A stretch of 64,000 bases of DNA from an uncultured Gemmatimonadota bacterium (GCA_946478895.1 CAMLDY010000002.1:1-64000), one strand, 5' to 3'; positions 16,872 through 26,119 are shown, counted from the stretch's first letter. Translations and numbers: made by a program. Notes: generated from the sequence alone by a model not told the origin.

Positions 16872-17692
16872 TGAAGTTGTGGATCCTTGGTAGTGGCAGC
16901 AGTGGAAATTCAGTTCTAATCGAGACCGAGCGCTCACGGATTCTGGTGGATGCTGGGTTCTCTCCTCGCGTTCTGAAGCAGCGTCTCACCCGCGCCGGTG
17001 TCGCGCCGGACTCCATTGAGGCGGTGGTGGTGACGCACGAGCACACCGACCACGTGAAGGGTGTCGCGGCGGCAGCACGCAAATGGGGCTGGACGATCGT
17101 TTCAACAGCCGGAACGCGCATGGTGTGCCCTGAGTGGTCGGAGCTGCGCACCATTCTGACGCCGCGGAAAAGCAGCGTCGTCGTTGGAGATTTTCACCTG
17201 GAGACCGTACCGGTGCCGCACGACGCGAACGAGCCGATCGCGGTGATCGTGACTTCGATTGGCGAAGGAGCCAGAGCGGGGATCGTTTACGACCTCGGCC
17301 AGGTGACCGACAGCATCTCGCGCGCGCTGGACAAGCTGGACGTTCTGGTCATCGAAGCGAACCACGACGAAGGGATGCTGCGCGCGGGCCCGTATCCGCC
17401 TTCACTGCAGGCGCGCATTCGTGGGAAGTTCGGGCATCTGAGTAATGGCGAAGCGGCACGGCTGTGCGGCGACAGCATTCATCGCGGGCTCAACAACATC
17501 GTGCTCGCGCATCTAAGCGAGAAGAACAACACTCCACGCACTGCACTCGAGACAGTCGGAGAGACTTTGCGCAGGTCGCGTTTCAGGGGTCGCCTGACCG
17601 CCGCATCTCAGGACAACGTTGTCGGACCGATCAGCGTCGGCGCCAGCGGCGGAACGTCGGCAGCGCCGGTGCAGCTGGCGCTGGGTATCTAG
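16871..17692 (+). CDS. MBL-fold metallo-hydrolase (YycJ/WalJ-like)
   Basis: This 273-residue metallo-beta-lactamase-fold protein starts MKLWILGSGSSGNSVLIE, typical of the YycJ/WalJ group. The di-metal motif is THEHTDHVKG, with further ligands in VPVPHDANEP, VIEANHDEGML and VLAHLSEKNN. Relatives are cytoplasmic phosphodiesterase- or nuclease-like enzymes. I start at the ATG at 16871, which overlaps the previous stop (TGATG), rather than the TTG four codons upstream. It is the last gene of the operon that begins at 13872. The substrate is unknown. Confidence 0.85.
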   Translation: MKLWILGSGSSGNSVLIETERSRILVDAGFSPRVLKQRLTRAGVAPDSIEAVVVTHEHTDHVKGVAAAARKWGWTIVSTAGTRMVCPEWSELRTILTPRKSSVVVGDFHLETVPVPHDANEPIAVIVTSIGEGARAGIVYDLGQVTDSISRALDKLDVLVIEANHDEGMLRAGPYPPSLQARIRGKFGHLSNGEAARLCGDSIHRGLNNIVLAHLSEKNNTPRTALETVGETLRRSRFRGRLTAASQDNVVGPISVGASGGTSAAPVQLALGI

Positions 17693-17779
17693 TCAGGGCT
17701 TGGGCCGGCGGTTTCCCGCGTACATCGCGAACAACACCGCGGCCAACAGGATGAGGCCGAGCAGCCAGTAAAAGCTCAT
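17693..17779 (-). CDS. Putative 28-residue single-pass membrane protein
   Basis: A short frame encodes MSFYWLLGLILLAAVLFAMY and then a basic tail (NRRPKP), a typical tiny membrane protein with one helix. GGAGGG lies 9 bases upstream of its ATG, which is a good ribosome-binding site. It follows the 89-residue gene by 4 bases, so the two are probably cotranscribed. There is no homology to point to, and it could still be chance coding. Confidence 0.45.
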   Translation of the reverse strand: MSFYWLLGLILLAAVLFAMYAGNRRPKP

Positions 17780-17783
17780 CGCG

Positions 17784-18053
17784 CTACCGGCCCTCCAGGT
17801 CGCGCTCACCCGGAATCTTGCGCTCCGATCTTCCTTCGCCGGGGTGGGACTGCGCCTCATGGAACCGCTCACCCTTGAGCCGAATCGCATCGACGAATCG
17901 CTCGTACTCGGTGTCGGAAAGCTCATCGGCGATCGCCGGCACAAGCCCTTTGACAAGGGTGATGCGCTCAGCGAGCGTGAGCTCGTTGACGGCGGTCACC
18001 AGCTTCCGCAGTCGCGGATGATTCATCCACTCCGTTTCCTTGCTCGTTGTCAT
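17784..18053 (-). CDS. Hypothetical small cytoplasmic protein
   Basis: This 89-residue protein is mostly charged and helical (NELTLAERITLVKGLVPAIA, ELSDTEYERFVDAIRLKGER), with no membrane segment and no recognised domain. The ATG at 18051-18053 has GGAGA about 7 bases upstream. Amphipathic periodicity and the absence of low-complexity sequence suggest it is a real gene. It precedes the 28-residue membrane protein. Confidence 0.6.
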   Translation of the reverse strand: MTTSKETEWMNHPRLRKLVTAVNELTLAERITLVKGLVPAIADELSDTEYERFVDAIRLKGERFHEAQSHPGEGRSERKIPGERDLEGR

Positions 18054-18151
18054 TTCTCGTCTCCGTGAGACCGCGGCAGTTCAGGGACTAAATCTACTGA
18101 CTCCGGGGATAGTGGACGTGAGCGGTACGAACCGAGCACGAAAAAGCAAGT

Positions 18152-18190
18152 GCTCTCGACCAGGAGCGAGAGGCAATTCGGGGAATTGCC
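18152..18190 (+). other. Two adjacent hairpins in the leader of the L,D-transpeptidase gene
   Basis: CTCTCG and CGAGAG form a 6-bp stem around 18153-18171, and GGCAATTC (18172-18179) pairs perfectly with 18183-18190 over a 3-nt loop. There is no T tract, so this is not an intrinsic terminator. It lies about 80 bases upstream of the gene at 18272 and could be a 5' UTR structure or an operator. It matches no riboswitch class I recognise. Confidence 0.35.
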
Positions 18191-18271
18191 TAGCAGCGAA
18201 GGGTGATGGAGTGGAACGGCATTTGTATTAATCATCTGTACGGAACCCACTTCACACGGACCTCAGCGGCA

Positions 18272-18901
18272 ATGACCATATATCGTAAGACCCTTGTTGG
18301 ACTCTTCGCACTCGGCTCGGCGCTCACCGCGGGAAACGCGGCGGCGCAAATCGACTTACCGGCAACGGCGCCGACGGCCGGAAAAGAGGTCGTCGACAGC
18401 TCGAACATGTATCAGGAGCCACTGCTGCTGACGGCGGATCTGAGCAAGAGACGCCTGACCGTGCAGCGCGGCGACAAGGTGCTCAAAACCTACGACGTCG
18501 CCGTCGGCCAACCCCGGTACCCGACGCCTACCGGCACCTACACGATCAAGAAAATCATCTGGAACCCGAGTTGGCACCCGCCGCCGAACTCGGCCTGGGC
18601 GCGGGGCAAGACACCCAAAGGCCCCGGCGAGCCCGGCAACCCAATGAAAGTCGTGAAGATTTTCTTTCGCGAGCCGGACTACTACATCCACGGCACCGGC
18701 GATCTCGACAGCCTCGGCGAGGCGGCGTCGCATGGCTGCCTGCGGATGGACCCGGATGAGGTCGCGGATCTCGCCAAGCTGATAATGGAGCACGGGGGTC
18801 AGCCGCGAGACGAAAATTGGTTCTGGCGAATCATCCATTCGCGGCGCGAACAGAAGGTCGTGTACCTCGACAACCCAGTCTCGCTGACAGTGGTTGACTG
18901 A
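18272..18901 (+). CDS. Secreted L,D-transpeptidase (YkuD domain)
   Basis: This roughly 209-residue protein has a signal peptide (VGLFALGSALTAGNAAAQ) and a YkuD catalytic domain. Its catalytic block reads YYIHGTGDLDSLGEAASHGC and continues LRM, with the nucleophilic Cys in SHGC and the conserved His in HGT. Such enzymes make 3-3 peptidoglycan cross-links or attach proteins to the wall in the periplasm. The pentultimate domain edge ends in WRIIHSRREQKVVYLDNPV. I start at the ATG at 18272, which gives a proper signal peptide; an upstream in-frame stretch is not needed. A strong terminator follows the stop. Confidence 0.88.
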   Translation: MTIYRKTLVGLFALGSALTAGNAAAQIDLPATAPTAGKEVVDSSNMYQEPLLLTADLSKRRLTVQRGDKVLKTYDVAVGQPRYPTPTGTYTIKKIIWNPSWHPPPNSAWARGKTPKGPGEPGNPMKVVKIFFREPDYYIHGTGDLDSLGEAASHGCLRMDPDEVADLAKLIMEHGGQPRDENWFWRIIHSRREQKVVYLDNPVSLTVVD

Positions 18902-18903
18902 AG

Positions 18904-18936
18904 AAAAAAAGCCGGCTCTCGCAGCCGGCTTTTTTT
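18904..18936. terminator. Bidirectional intrinsic terminator
   Basis: The inverted repeat GCCGGC (18911-18916 and 18924-18929) with a 7-nt loop is flanked by seven A residues on the left and seven T residues on the right. It can therefore terminate both the L,D-transpeptidase gene and the convergent membrane-protein gene at 18945. Confidence 0.9.
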
Positions 18937-18944
18937 CACGTCTT

Positions 18945-19376
18945 TCACGCGTCCGTCGCTGGGGCGCTGCGCGCGGCGAGGATTCCGGCGAGGGCGCCGG
19001 CGCCGAGCTTAAGCGCTGACGCGACGATGTAGCCCATCGGAACTCCCTGGTGGCCCGCAAGCGAGCCGCCCACTGACAGTGCGATCGCTGCGACGGCGAC
19101 GACAACGCCGTGAGCGACTTGCCGCGCTGATACGCGCCGCATCAGCAACCGCGCAAACAGGAACGTGAACAGGCTGCCGCCAACAATTCCAATGATCCCT
19201 CCGGCCCGTTCGCCGAACGCCGCGTAAGCCGGGTCGGCTTGCCCCGGAGCAATGACGTACTGGTAGCCCTTCACGACGATGATAATCGTGATGATTGTCG
19301 CGACTTCGGCGAGGAAGCCGTAGACGATTGCGCGGAGCCAGCGGCCGCTCCGCGCACGCGCCGGCGGATCGGTCAA
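18945..19376 (-). CDS. Hypothetical membrane protein with four helices
   Basis: The protein has about 143 residues with hydrophobic segments including LAEVATIITIIIVV, GGIIGIVGGSLFTFLFARLL, GVVVAVAAIALSVGG and ASALKLGAGALAGIL, indicating three or four membrane passes. I place the start at TTG (19374-19376), which overlaps the DUF2911 gene stop by four bases. A longer reading would run 177 bases into that gene. No family is recognised. Translation is probably coupled to the upstream gene. Confidence 0.6.
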   Translation of the reverse strand: MTDPPARARSGRWLRAIVYGFLAEVATIITIIIVVKGYQYVIAPGQADPAYAAFGERAGGIIGIVGGSLFTFLFARLLMRRVSARQVAHGVVVAVAAIALSVGGSLAGHQGVPMGYIVASALKLGAGALAGILAARSAPATDA

Positions 19377-20560
19377 GGCTGCTTGACCGTGAACGGTATC
19401 GAGTACTCGCGATCGTCCCAGGAATAGCGCAGGAGTCCGCCTGCGCCCTGCGGCACCACCCCAATCACGAACTGATCGACGGGCGGCGAAACCATCCGCG
19501 TGGAAAGATCGAGTCGGGCGAAGTCCTTGTCGGCATGGTAGTCGGTTCCCCACTGCCCCGTCTCGCTATTGATGATCAGCTTCGCGCCGCTGGGAGTGGG
19601 CAGGGTCCAGAGGGTGTACTTGCCGGCGGGGACGACGGTTGTCCCGAAGACGAGATCCTTGTCGGTCGTGAACATTGTCGCCGCGTTGGCGCCGGTGCGC
19701 CAGACCTGGTTCCACGGCACCACTTCGCCGAAGATGACGCGGCCACGCTTGAGCGGTCTGCTGTAGGCGACGGTGATGTTTGCGCCGCCGACAGTCGCTC
19801 TCGTCGTGTCCGGTGGCGACATCTGCCCCGTCGCACCACCCTTGGCGACTTCGGCCGCCTCCCATCCTTTCACGACATTGTCGAAATCGAGACCAGAAAC
19901 TCGCTGAGCGACCGTCTTCACCGTCGTCGCTCTCGAATCGACGCCCAGAATCCGGCCGCGAGAGTCTACCCGAGCAACCTCGGTCCATCCCGGGAAGAAA
20001 GTGCTGGTGAACGACACGGAGTCCGCGCCGCGCTTACGGAGAATGATTGACGAAGCGGGATCGCGACTCGGCCCGATGAGCGTGTACGCGACGCTGTCCC
20101 TCCCGAGCCGCGAGCTCGCAAGCAGCTGCTCGTACGGCCCGTAAGCCGGCGGCTCGCTGAAAAGCGTAGGCACGGCGCCGCCATGGTAGGCAATGCGCAC
20201 GTTCGTCATCGACGTGTCGGGTTTGCCGTTGCGGGAGACGTTGATCACCGCAACCGAATCTGCAAAGTTGGTGGTGATCTGGATTCCCGGCACACTGCCG
20301 GGATCACCCGCGCGACGCATGGTCGCCGTCATCGTCTTGAATGCTCCACCCGGCAACAAATCACCGACGTAGTGCACCGTGCGCACGCGCGGATAGCGCA
20401 GAGCCAGATCCCCTTCTATGCGATCGTTGGTGCGAGTGAACCGCTCGACGGCAACCGTGTCGACTCCGAGTCGAGTCACGATGTAAGAGGGCGACGACGA
20501 CTGTGCGCCAAGCGAGGGGGCAAAAAGAAGCAAAGCTGCTGAAACGGATTTGAGTGACAT
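19373..20560 (-). CDS. Secreted DUF2911 domain protein
   Basis: This 395-residue exported protein has a signal peptide (LKSVSAALLLFAPSLGAQ). The C-terminal half is a DUF2911 domain, recognised by VAYSRPLKRGRVIFGEVVPW, NQVWRTGANAAT and VPAGKYTLWTLPTPSG. The N-terminal part (about residues 25-230) is beta-rich and unassigned. DUF2911 proteins are common secreted proteins of unknown function in Bacteroidetes, Gemmatimonadota and Acidobacteria. I chose the ATG at 20558-20560 because it starts a clean signal peptide. Confidence 0.8.
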   Translation of the reverse strand: MSLKSVSAALLLFAPSLGAQSSSPSYIVTRLGVDTVAVERFTRTNDRIEGDLALRYPRVRTVHYVGDLLPGGAFKTMTATMRRAGDPGSVPGIQITTNFADSVAVINVSRNGKPDTSMTNVRIAYHGGAVPTLFSEPPAYGPYEQLLASSRLGRDSVAYTLIGPSRDPASSIILRKRGADSVSFTSTFFPGWTEVARVDSRGRILGVDSRATTVKTVAQRVSGLDFDNVVKGWEAAEVAKGGATGQMSPPDTTRATVGGANITVAYSRPLKRGRVIFGEVVPWNQVWRTGANAATMFTTDKDLVFGTTVVPAGKYTLWTLPTPSGAKLIINSETGQWGTDYHADKDFARLDLSTRMVSPPVDQFVIGVVPQGAGGLLRYSWDDREYSIPFTVKQP

Positions 20561-20601
20561 ATGGGTCCCTGCCGCGTGGTTGAGGCGATTTACATCCGCA
20601 C

Positions 20602-21840
20602 TCATAGTGCAGCCGGGACAGCCTGGCTGCAACGCTCCCCCATGTCGTTTACAGGAGCTAGACAGGAGGCTTCGGCGACATCCAGGGCAGCGTGGATGTC
20701 GCCGACCAGATCGTCCCCGTCTTCAATTCCGATCGAGAGCCGCACCAGCGAATCCTCAATGCCGGCGTTGGCGCGGGCAGTCGCGTCCATCGATGCGTGG
20801 GTCATGGTGGCGGGATGGGCCACCAGACTCTCGACGCCGCCGAGCGATTCGGCGAGCGTGAAATACTCGACCGAACCAACGAAAGCTTCAACCGCCGGCA
20901 GTCCACCAGCGAGCTCGAAGCTGACCATCGCGCCGAATCCAGCCTGCTGCGAGGCCGCGATATGATGGCCGGGATGTGTAGCAAGCCCCGGGTAGTGGAC
21001 CCGCTTCACCGCGTCGTGGGCGGTCAGCTTATCGACGACTCGTGCGGCGTTCTCTTCGTGGGTACGCATCCGCGCGTGCAGAGTGCGGATCCCGCGCAGG
21101 GTCAGAAAGCTGTCGAATGGAGCACCGGTGATGCCGAGGCAGTTCGCCCACCATGCCAGCTCTTCGACAAGAGTTGGATCGGCGGCGACGACGGCTCCGC
21201 CCACGACATCGCTGTGGCCGTTCAGATACTTCGTTGTGGAGTGAACAACGAGATCCGCCCCCCGCTCGATTGGACGCTGGAGCACCGGTGAGAGAAAAGT
21301 GTTGTCGACGGTGACGATCGCGCCGACCGAATGACCGGCGGCAACTACGCTGTCGAGATCGGTGATCCGAAGGAGTGGGTTGCTGGGAGTCTCGATCCAG
21401 AGGAGCCGCGGGCATGTCGAGCGCACATTTTCGGCGGCGTCATCGACGGTCAGATCCACGAACTCGACGTCGAAGTGGCCTCGTGCCGCGAGCGAACGCA
21501 GGATTCGATGCGTGCCGCCGTAGCAGTCATGGGCTGCCACCACCAGGTCGCCAGGTCGAACGAGCTGAAGCACGAGGGTCACGGCCGACATCCCGCTGCT
21601 GGTGACGACGGCCCCGCGCCCGCCCTCCAGCTCGGACAGCGCACCACTCAGGTAGTCGCGGGTCGGATTTCCGGTTCTGGTGTAATCGTAGCGGCCTTTT
21701 CCACCCAACCCCTTGAAGGCGAAGGTGGACGAAAGATGGATTGGCGGAACGACGGAGCCGTGGTGAAGGTCGCTTGCGATGCCGGCGCGTACGGCTCGGG
21801 TCGCCGGCGATGTCGATTTAGGGTTACGGGAATCGGTCAC
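20602..21840 (-). CDS. metB: Cystathionine gamma-synthase / O-acylhomoserine sulfhydrylase family PLP enzyme
   Basis: This 412-residue Cys/Met-metabolism PLP enzyme carries YDYTRTGNPTRDYL, the PLP Lys in VVHSTTKYLNGHSDVVGG and the cofactor loop SSGMSAVTLVLQL. It most likely condenses an activated homoserine with Cys (cystathionine gamma-synthase) or with sulfide. The GTG start at 21838-21840 overlaps the metX stop (GTGA). It is the last gene of hom-metX-metB, which is controlled by the SAM-II riboswitch at about 24265-24323, so it belongs to methionine synthesis. A cystathionine gamma-lyase reading is possible but less likely in this operon. Confidence 0.88.
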   Translation of the reverse strand: MTDSRNPKSTSPATRAVRAGIASDLHHGSVVPPIHLSSTFAFKGLGGKGRYDYTRTGNPTRDYLSGALSELEGGRGAVVTSSGMSAVTLVLQLVRPGDLVVAAHDCYGGTHRILRSLAARGHFDVEFVDLTVDDAAENVRSTCPRLLWIETPSNPLLRITDLDSVVAAGHSVGAIVTVDNTFLSPVLQRPIERGADLVVHSTTKYLNGHSDVVGGAVVAADPTLVEELAWWANCLGITGAPFDSFLTLRGIRTLHARMRTHEENAARVVDKLTAHDAVKRVHYPGLATHPGHHIAASQQAGFGAMVSFELAGGLPAVEAFVGSVEYFTLAESLGGVESLVAHPATMTHASMDATARANAGIEDSLVRLSIGIEDGDDLVGDIHAALDVAEASCLAPVNDMGERCSQAVPAAL

Positions 21841-22820
21841 CGGACAACTCCTCCAGTGTCGACCTTCAACAGCTCGGCAATGAAAGGCGCGATTCGACAC
21901 GCGTCGCCGAGGAAGGCATCGTGTCCAAAGCGCGAGTCGAGCTCGACGATTTGCGCCGGACCGCCCAACCTGCGCGCGAGCTCCCTGCAGTGCTCGACTG
22001 GAACGAGGCGGTCGCTGCTCACGGCGATGACGCACGTCGGTATCTGAATCGCTTCGGGGATCACGTCATGAAGATCCAGCGACAGCGACAGCGCGGTGTA
22101 CCGCTCCGGGGTCCATCGATCGGCGAACTGCTCCCCGCTGGTCCTGAGAAAGTTTCCGATCCGAGCCTCGATCGCGCTGCTATCACTGGAATCGTCCGGA
22201 GCAATGCGTTCGGCCAGATGCTCGGTGGTGAGATAGGTGGTCATCGCGATCCCGCGCGCGATCGCGATTGCATCGTGCTCTCGGCCAGTGGCGCTTCCAA
22301 GCTCGATGACGCGGCGCTGCAGATGTCGAAGTCCCGTCGAGAGTGGATCGCTGCGGTGCGCCGCGCTGATCACGATCAAGCGGCCGGCGCGATCACCGTG
22401 ACGCGCTCCGAATGCAAGTGCCACCATTCCGCCGTAGGAAGCGCCGATCACAGCGTGCGCTTTACGCACACCCAGGTGATCGAGCGTGGCGGCAACCCTG
22501 TCCGCCTGATCGGCGGTAGTGACAGCGTCCGGGCCGGTATCATCGGGTGCGTAGTCGATCCCCAGAACCCGAAACTGATCGGTGTCGACCGGCTTGTCGC
22601 GGCCGACGACATCCTCCCACCAACCCGTCGTCGAATCGGATGGCGACGATGCGATGTGCTTGCTCGCTGAGATGCCCCCGAGCACGACGACAACGGGGGC
22701 GCCGCGCTTTCCGATGATCTCGAATTTCGAGTCGCGAGTCGTCGATGAATTGCGGGGTTGATGCGAACGATCGATTTCCGCGTCGGGTGCGCGTTCGAGT
22801 AGCTCAATGGTCGCCGTCAT
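21837..22820 (-). CDS. metX: Homoserine O-acyltransferase (MetX family, possibly succinyl-specific)
   Basis: This 327-residue alpha/beta hydrolase-fold enzyme activates homoserine for methionine synthesis. The nucleophile elbow is GASYGGM (Ser near 128), the acid/base residues lie in SSDRLVPV and FGHDAFLGD, and the oxyanion loop is VVVLGGISASKH. It is about 50 residues shorter than classical MetX. The GASYGGM elbow resembles MetX proteins annotated as homoserine O-succinyltransferases (Xanthomonas type) rather than the GGSMGGM of acetyltransferases. It overlaps hom and metB by four bases each. Confidence 0.85.
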   Translation of the reverse strand: MTATIELLERAPDAEIDRSHQPRNSSTTRDSKFEIIGKRGAPVVVVLGGISASKHIASSPSDSTTGWWEDVVGRDKPVDTDQFRVLGIDYAPDDTGPDAVTTADQADRVAATLDHLGVRKAHAVIGASYGGMVALAFGARHGDRAGRLIVISAAHRSDPLSTGLRHLQRRVIELGSATGREHDAIAIARGIAMTTYLTTEHLAERIAPDDSSDSSAIEARIGNFLRTSGEQFADRWTPERYTALSLSLDLHDVIPEAIQIPTCVIAVSSDRLVPVEHCRELARRLGGPAQIVELDSRFGHDAFLGDACRIAPFIAELLKVDTGGVVR

Positions 22821-24196
22821 CGGTGTTCCTCGGCGCAGGCGAAGCCGAGCTCACAGCGCGCGAAGGCCGGCGCCGCTCCAATTCCGTCGAGAGCCGCTAT
22901 CAGCGCCTCCAGCTCGTGCCAGCTGGCGGCGCGAGTGATGATCAAACCATCGGTGGTTCCCGGGAGCTCGCGCTCCACACTGATTCCGGCACCGATGGCA
23001 GCTGCACGCAAACGATCGAGCGGGGTCACCGCTGATATCAGCCAGCGGTGCCGGCGTTCGTCCGCCACAGAGACAAACGGAATCGCAGCAGTGCCGCGCC
23101 CGTTGCGCGGTCGCGGGGAACCAACAAGATCGGCAAGCAGCGCCGTTGCAGTCGGATTGGCGCCGGCGCCCGCCCCCGAGAGCGTGAGCGGCGCGCCCCA
23201 GCCGAGGTCGATCTCGACTTTGTTTTCCTCGCGATTGGTTTGCCCGAGACCGCTGTCGAGAGGAACGATGGTCGGCTCGACCGTCGCTGAGATCCTGTCA
23301 CCCGACAACTGGGCGCACTCTGAAATCACCCTGAGACGTCCGCCCGCGATCGATGCAGCGCGGACAAGCCGCGCCGGATCCGCCGGGAGCGGGATGCGGC
23401 GCAGATCGAGCGCGTTCGGATCAACGCCGAAGGCGACCCATGCGATGATCTTGAGCTTTGCGGCGGCATCGCGACCATCCAAGTCCTTCGAACAATCCGA
23501 CTCGGCGAATCCGCAGCAGCGCGCCGCCTCGAGCGCGGCCCCGAACGATCTTCCCTGCTCGATCTCTGACAGCACGTAGTTGGAGGTTCCATTAAGGATG
23601 CCACGCACAGAGAGCGGTGTGCTGGCGCCCACTACGTCTCGCAGCGCGGCGATGATGGGTACGCTGCCGCCAACGGCGGCGCCGAAGTCCAGACCGGCGT
23701 CGTTCGCGTCAGCGATTGCGGCGAGGACGCTGCCGTGAGATGCGATCAAATCCTTGTTGGCGGTGATGAGCTTTCTGCCGCTCTTCAGAGCGTGGGCTGC
23801 GATCGATCGCGCGGGCTCGTCCCCGCCGACTGCTTCGACAACGACATCGGCGTCGCGCGACAGAAACTCGTCGACATCGTAGGTCAAGAGCCTTGGATCG
23901 ATGGGAAGTCTTCTGTCACGGCTTACGTCGCGCACCAGGATGGCAGTGATCTCGAACCTGACGCCGAATCGTGATGCTATCGCGGGTGCCTTCTCGTTGA
24001 GGAGTCGGACCAGCCCACCGCCGACTACGCCGCACCCTGCTAGCGCGAGGCGAACGCGGCGCAGCTCGGGATGTTTCTCGACACCCACCGCTGGCCGCTC
24101 GTGGCGGAGGTTCAGGTCGCGTTGCGATCGCGAAGTGGCGGGAACGAAATGTTCGCGCGTCGGTCTTGTTTCGGGCGGGAGTTGCAGGGGAGCCAT
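22817..24196 (-). CDS. hom: Homoserine dehydrogenase
   Basis: This 459-residue enzyme reduces aspartate semialdehyde to homoserine. The Rossmann motif is LALAGCGVVGGGLVRLL. The catalytic and substrate loops include KLITANKDLIASHG, GGSVPIIAALRD, RGILNGTSNYVLSEIEQG and the KDLDGRDAAAKLKI signature. A C-terminal ACT-like regulatory part (from about 385) is present. I chose the ATG at 24194-24196, preceded by GAGGTG, over an upstream in-frame ATG at 24280 that lies inside the riboswitch. It is the first gene of a coupled hom-metX-metB operon. Confidence 0.95.
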   Translation of the reverse strand: MAPLQLPPETRPTREHFVPATSRSQRDLNLRHERPAVGVEKHPELRRVRLALAGCGVVGGGLVRLLNEKAPAIASRFGVRFEITAILVRDVSRDRRLPIDPRLLTYDVDEFLSRDADVVVEAVGGDEPARSIAAHALKSGRKLITANKDLIASHGSVLAAIADANDAGLDFGAAVGGSVPIIAALRDVVGASTPLSVRGILNGTSNYVLSEIEQGRSFGAALEAARCCGFAESDCSKDLDGRDAAAKLKIIAWVAFGVDPNALDLRRIPLPADPARLVRAASIAGGRLRVISECAQLSGDRISATVEPTIVPLDSGLGQTNREENKVEIDLGWGAPLTLSGAGAGANPTATALLADLVGSPRPRNGRGTAAIPFVSVADERRHRWLISAVTPLDRLRAAAIGAGISVERELPGTTDGLIITRAASWHELEALIAALDGIGAAPAFARCELGFACAEEHR

Positions 24197-24233
24197 GTTA
24201 TCACCTCGGATGGTGGACTCCGCGCATAAAGCA

Positions 24234-24265
24234 GAACGCCCGTGGCTGAGTGGCCGCGGGCGTTC
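24234..24265 (-). other. Leader hairpin between the SAM-II aptamer and hom
   Basis: A 9-bp perfect inverted repeat (24234-24242 and 24257-24265) with further internal pairing starts right after the aptamer's 3' block. It is followed by only a weak T-rich stretch (TGCTTTA), so it is not a clear terminator. It may be the expression platform or a spacer fold. Confidence 0.5.
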
Positions 24266-24323
24266 CTCGCTTTTTAGCATTTATTTAACGTGGCTGCAAT
24301 ACGCGGCAAATGACCACAGGGCG
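24265..24323 (-). ncRNA. SAM-II riboswitch upstream of hom-metX-metB
   Basis: The leader RNA has the ordered conserved blocks of the SAM-II (metA/SAM-alpha) aptamer. These are a P1 strand GUGGU, then CAUUUG, then the loop block GUAUUGCA, then the P1 return strand GCCAC, then an A/U-rich joint ending in AUGCUAAAAAGC. P1 is 5-6 bp, the loop is 18 nt and the 3' block can form the pseudoknot. It begins about 10 nt after the predicted transcription start, and the genes behind it make methionine from homoserine. SAM binding should lower expression. It is read from sequence only, not from a covariance model. Confidence 0.85.
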
Positions 24324-24339
24324 CTTCGATTGTGCGCGG

Positions 24340-24368
24340 ATAATATCCGGCCCGGGCCGAGCGGTCAA
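24340..24368 (-). promoter_or_regulatory. Sigma70-type promoter of the hom-metX-metB operon
   Basis: On the minus strand TTGACC (24363-24368) and TATTAT (24340-24345) are separated by 17 bases. It lies just after the groEL terminator and places the SAM-II aptamer at the very 5' end of the transcript. Confidence 0.8.
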
Positions 24369-24376
24369 GGTTGGGC

Positions 24377-24410
24377 AAAAAAAAACGAGGGACGCGATGC
24401 GTCCCTCGTT
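24377..24410 (-). terminator. Intrinsic terminator of groES-groEL
   Basis: A perfect 12-bp stem (24384-24395 against 24399-24410) with a 3-nt loop is followed on the minus strand by at least seven T residues. It ends 47 bases after the groEL stop and insulates the chaperone operon from the hom promoter. Confidence 0.93.
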
Positions 24411-24456
24411 GTACTGCTCGCACTGCCAACAGCTAGCTGCTCGCTCCCAGCTGCCT

Positions 24457-26106
<1,650 letters not shown>

Positions 26107-26119
26107 TTAGCTGGTGGGT

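Noticed and set aside
18945..19553. A 202-residue form of the membrane protein at 18945-19376
   Set aside because: The added N-terminal 59 residues overlap the DUF2911 coding region and are not hydrophobic; a TTG start with a 4-base overlap fits better.
24197..24280. A 28-codon N-terminal extension of homoserine dehydrogenase
   Set aside because: Its ATG lies inside the SAM-II pseudoknot block (AUGCUAAAAAGC) and the peptide is not conserved-looking; the RBS supports the ATG at 24194-24196.
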